From Kangiella sp. HZ709 (GTDB taxonomy: Bacteria; Pseudomonadota; Gammaproteobacteria; Enterobacterales; Kangiellaceae), in assembly GCF_009674675.1 (NCBI RefSeq), contig NZ_WKJC01000001.1, positions 1,805,031 to 1,869,030 of the forward strand: a stretch of 64,000 bases of DNA, written 5' to 3'. The first letter of the stretch is position 1. The number at the start of each line of letters is the position of its first letter. The notes under the pieces were generated by a model. That model searched no databases. It was given only the letters and a program-made list of their open reading frames with translations, and was not told the origin of the DNA. Position numbers and translations under genes: made by a program. Shown piece by piece: positions 63,023 through 64,000 of this stretch.

Positions 63023-64000
63023 TTACAGTTGTCCATCTCTAAGCTCACTCACTTTGTCATGCAACAGCTCTTTAGTTACTTCTGAGGCCGGAATTGGATC
63101 AGAAGCCACCAAGCCTACCCGAGTTCTAATTCGTTTAATTCTATCTGCAATTTTATTGGTTTTTTTACGACTGAATAAACTGTGCCATAAACCTTGCAAG
63201 GCCATTGGTACTACTGGCACAGGTGAATTTGCGATAATCTTTTCAATGCCAGCTTTGAATTCATTCATTTCACCGTCAGAGGTGAGTTTGCCTTCTGGGA
63301 AAATACAAACAATTTCACCTGCATCTAAGGCTTCTTGAATTTGATACATGGACTTATTGAGTAAGGATTCGTTCTCAGAGCGTCCAGCAATGGGAATCGC
63401 TTTAGCGGTTTTGAAAATAAAGCTGAGCACCGGAATTTGGAAAATCTTATAGTACATCACAAATCGAATAGGGCGACGCACATAGCCACCAATAATGAGT
63501 GAGTCAACATAACTGACGTGGTTACATACAATAACGCAAGGACCATCTTCAGGGATCTTATCTAGCCCTTTAGCTTTCACTTTATAAATGGTGCTGATCA
63601 AAATCCAAATTAAGAATCGCATCAAAAACTCGGGCACTAGAGTGAAGATATAAATAGCCACTACCGCATTTAGAATTCCGGTAATTAACAGTAACTCTGG
63701 AATAGTAATACCTAAAGTAAGGAGCCCTGCAGCGAAGACAGCCGCGACAACCATAAATAAAGAGTTGATGATGTTGTTGCCTGCTATTACGCGGGATAGG
63801 AATTCTCGGTCGCATCGTTCTTGAACCAGAGCATATAAGGGAACAATGTAAAAACCACCAAAAACCCCGACGAATGTGCAGTCAATTAAGGTTCGAATTG
63901 CCCCAGGTGTTTCGATAAATTGCCATGGCCCTAAACTGCCATCAAAGCCAACTTGAGGGTTGGCCAGATATAAATCGATAGCAAACCAAGTCATACCAAT
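63023..64000 (-). CDS. MFS transporter-PlsC acyltransferase fusion (5' partial)
   Basis: The frame runs to the window edge, so the N-terminal part is missing; the ATG at 63994 is not necessarily the start. Residues at the left are the last membrane helices of an MFS-type domain (LplT-like), followed by a PlsC-type acyltransferase domain with HVSYVD (HX4D) and FPEGKLTSDGEM. This is the LplT-Aas-type arrangement without an acyl-ACP synthetase part visible here. It probably takes up and reacylates lysophospholipids. Convergent with dtd. Confidence 0.82.
   Translation of the reverse strand: MGMTWFAIDLYLANPQVGFDGSLGPWQFIETPGAIRTLIDCTFVGVFGGFYIVPLYALVQERCDREFLSRVIAGNNIINSLFMVVAAVFAAGLLTLGITIPELLLITGILNAVVAIYIFTLVPEFLMRFLIWILISTIYKVKAKGLDKIPEDGPCVIVCNHVSYVDSLIIGGYVRRPIRFVMYYKIFQIPVLSFIFKTAKAIPIAGRSENESLLNKSMYQIQEALDAGEIVCIFPEGKLTSDGEMNEFKAGIEKIIANSPVPVVPMALQGLWHSLFSRKKTNKIADRIKRIRTRVGLVASDPIPASEVTKELLHDKVSELRDGQL

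Noticed and set aside
1-64000. CRISPR arrays, insertion sequences, prophage genes, rRNA or tRNA genes
   Set aside because: I looked for spaced direct repeats, transposase-like frames, integrase genes and cloverleaf sequences and saw none; a tRNAscan and Rfam search would confirm.

Overview
This looks like part of a chromosome from an aerobic, free-living gammaproteobacterium. It is A+T-rich (by eye about 40% G+C) and densely packed. The gene sets are typically gammaproteobacterial: glnA-ntrB-ntrC, ompR-envZ, hslR-hslO, gspC-N with yrfG and nudE, and a rhodanese-grx-secB-gpsA run. The cytochrome c oxidase plus type II secretion set and the base composition would fit a marine lineage such as Kangiella/Aliikangiella, but that placement is only inference. 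I see no rRNA, tRNA, CRISPR array, insertion sequence or prophage.

Layout. (1) 1-14744: a cytochrome c oxidase region (coxB with a fused cytochrome c domain, coxA, cox11, coxC; then a DUF2909 gene, SURF1, an accessory protein, ctaA, ctaB, sco1). It is split in two by about 6 kb of envelope genes: an Omp85-type barrel, a 53-residue membrane protein, a heptosyltransferase, a Kdo-kinase-like gene, a secreted metallopeptidase-like protein and a DUF3667 protein. (2) 14757-22180: a MATE transporter, a second heptosyltransferase-like gene, two tandem LpxL-type acyltransferases, small conserved genes, a lipoprotein FKBP isomerase and dsbB. (3) 22310-28196: tex, ompR-envZ, hslO and hslR. (4) 28431-41279: a complete gspC-N type II secretion operon followed by yrfG and nudE. 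(5) 41276-49293: ctpA, envC-like, gpmI, a qmcA/nfeD pair, then rhodanese, glutaredoxin, secB, gpsA. (6) 49327-53681, minus strand: glnA, a DUF4124 gene, ntrB, ntrC, trmL. (7) 54105-64000: a large TonB-dependent receptor beside two 2OG-Fe(II) oxygenase-like genes, a PP-loop sulfur-transfer enzyme with a TusA-like partner, typA, a small lipoprotein, dtd and the end of an MFS-PlsC fusion gene.

The most notable observation is the nitrogen-regulation locus. The ntrC gene has the receiver domain, with phospho-acceptor and switch residues at the usual NtrC numbering (D54, T82, K104), and the Fis-type DNA-binding end, but the whole AAA+ sigma-54 activation domain is missing. Two perfect 17-bp NtrC-type operators (TGCACC-N5-GGTGCA) stand before glnA and before ntrB. 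The glnA promoter region has a TATAAT box and no visible GG-N10-GC sigma-54 element. This suggests an NtrB/NtrC circuit rewired to act on sigma-70 promoters, by activation or repression, without ATP-driven sigma-54 activation.

Many genes are translationally coupled or overlap. Several convergent pairs share their stop-codon bases, which points to strong compaction.
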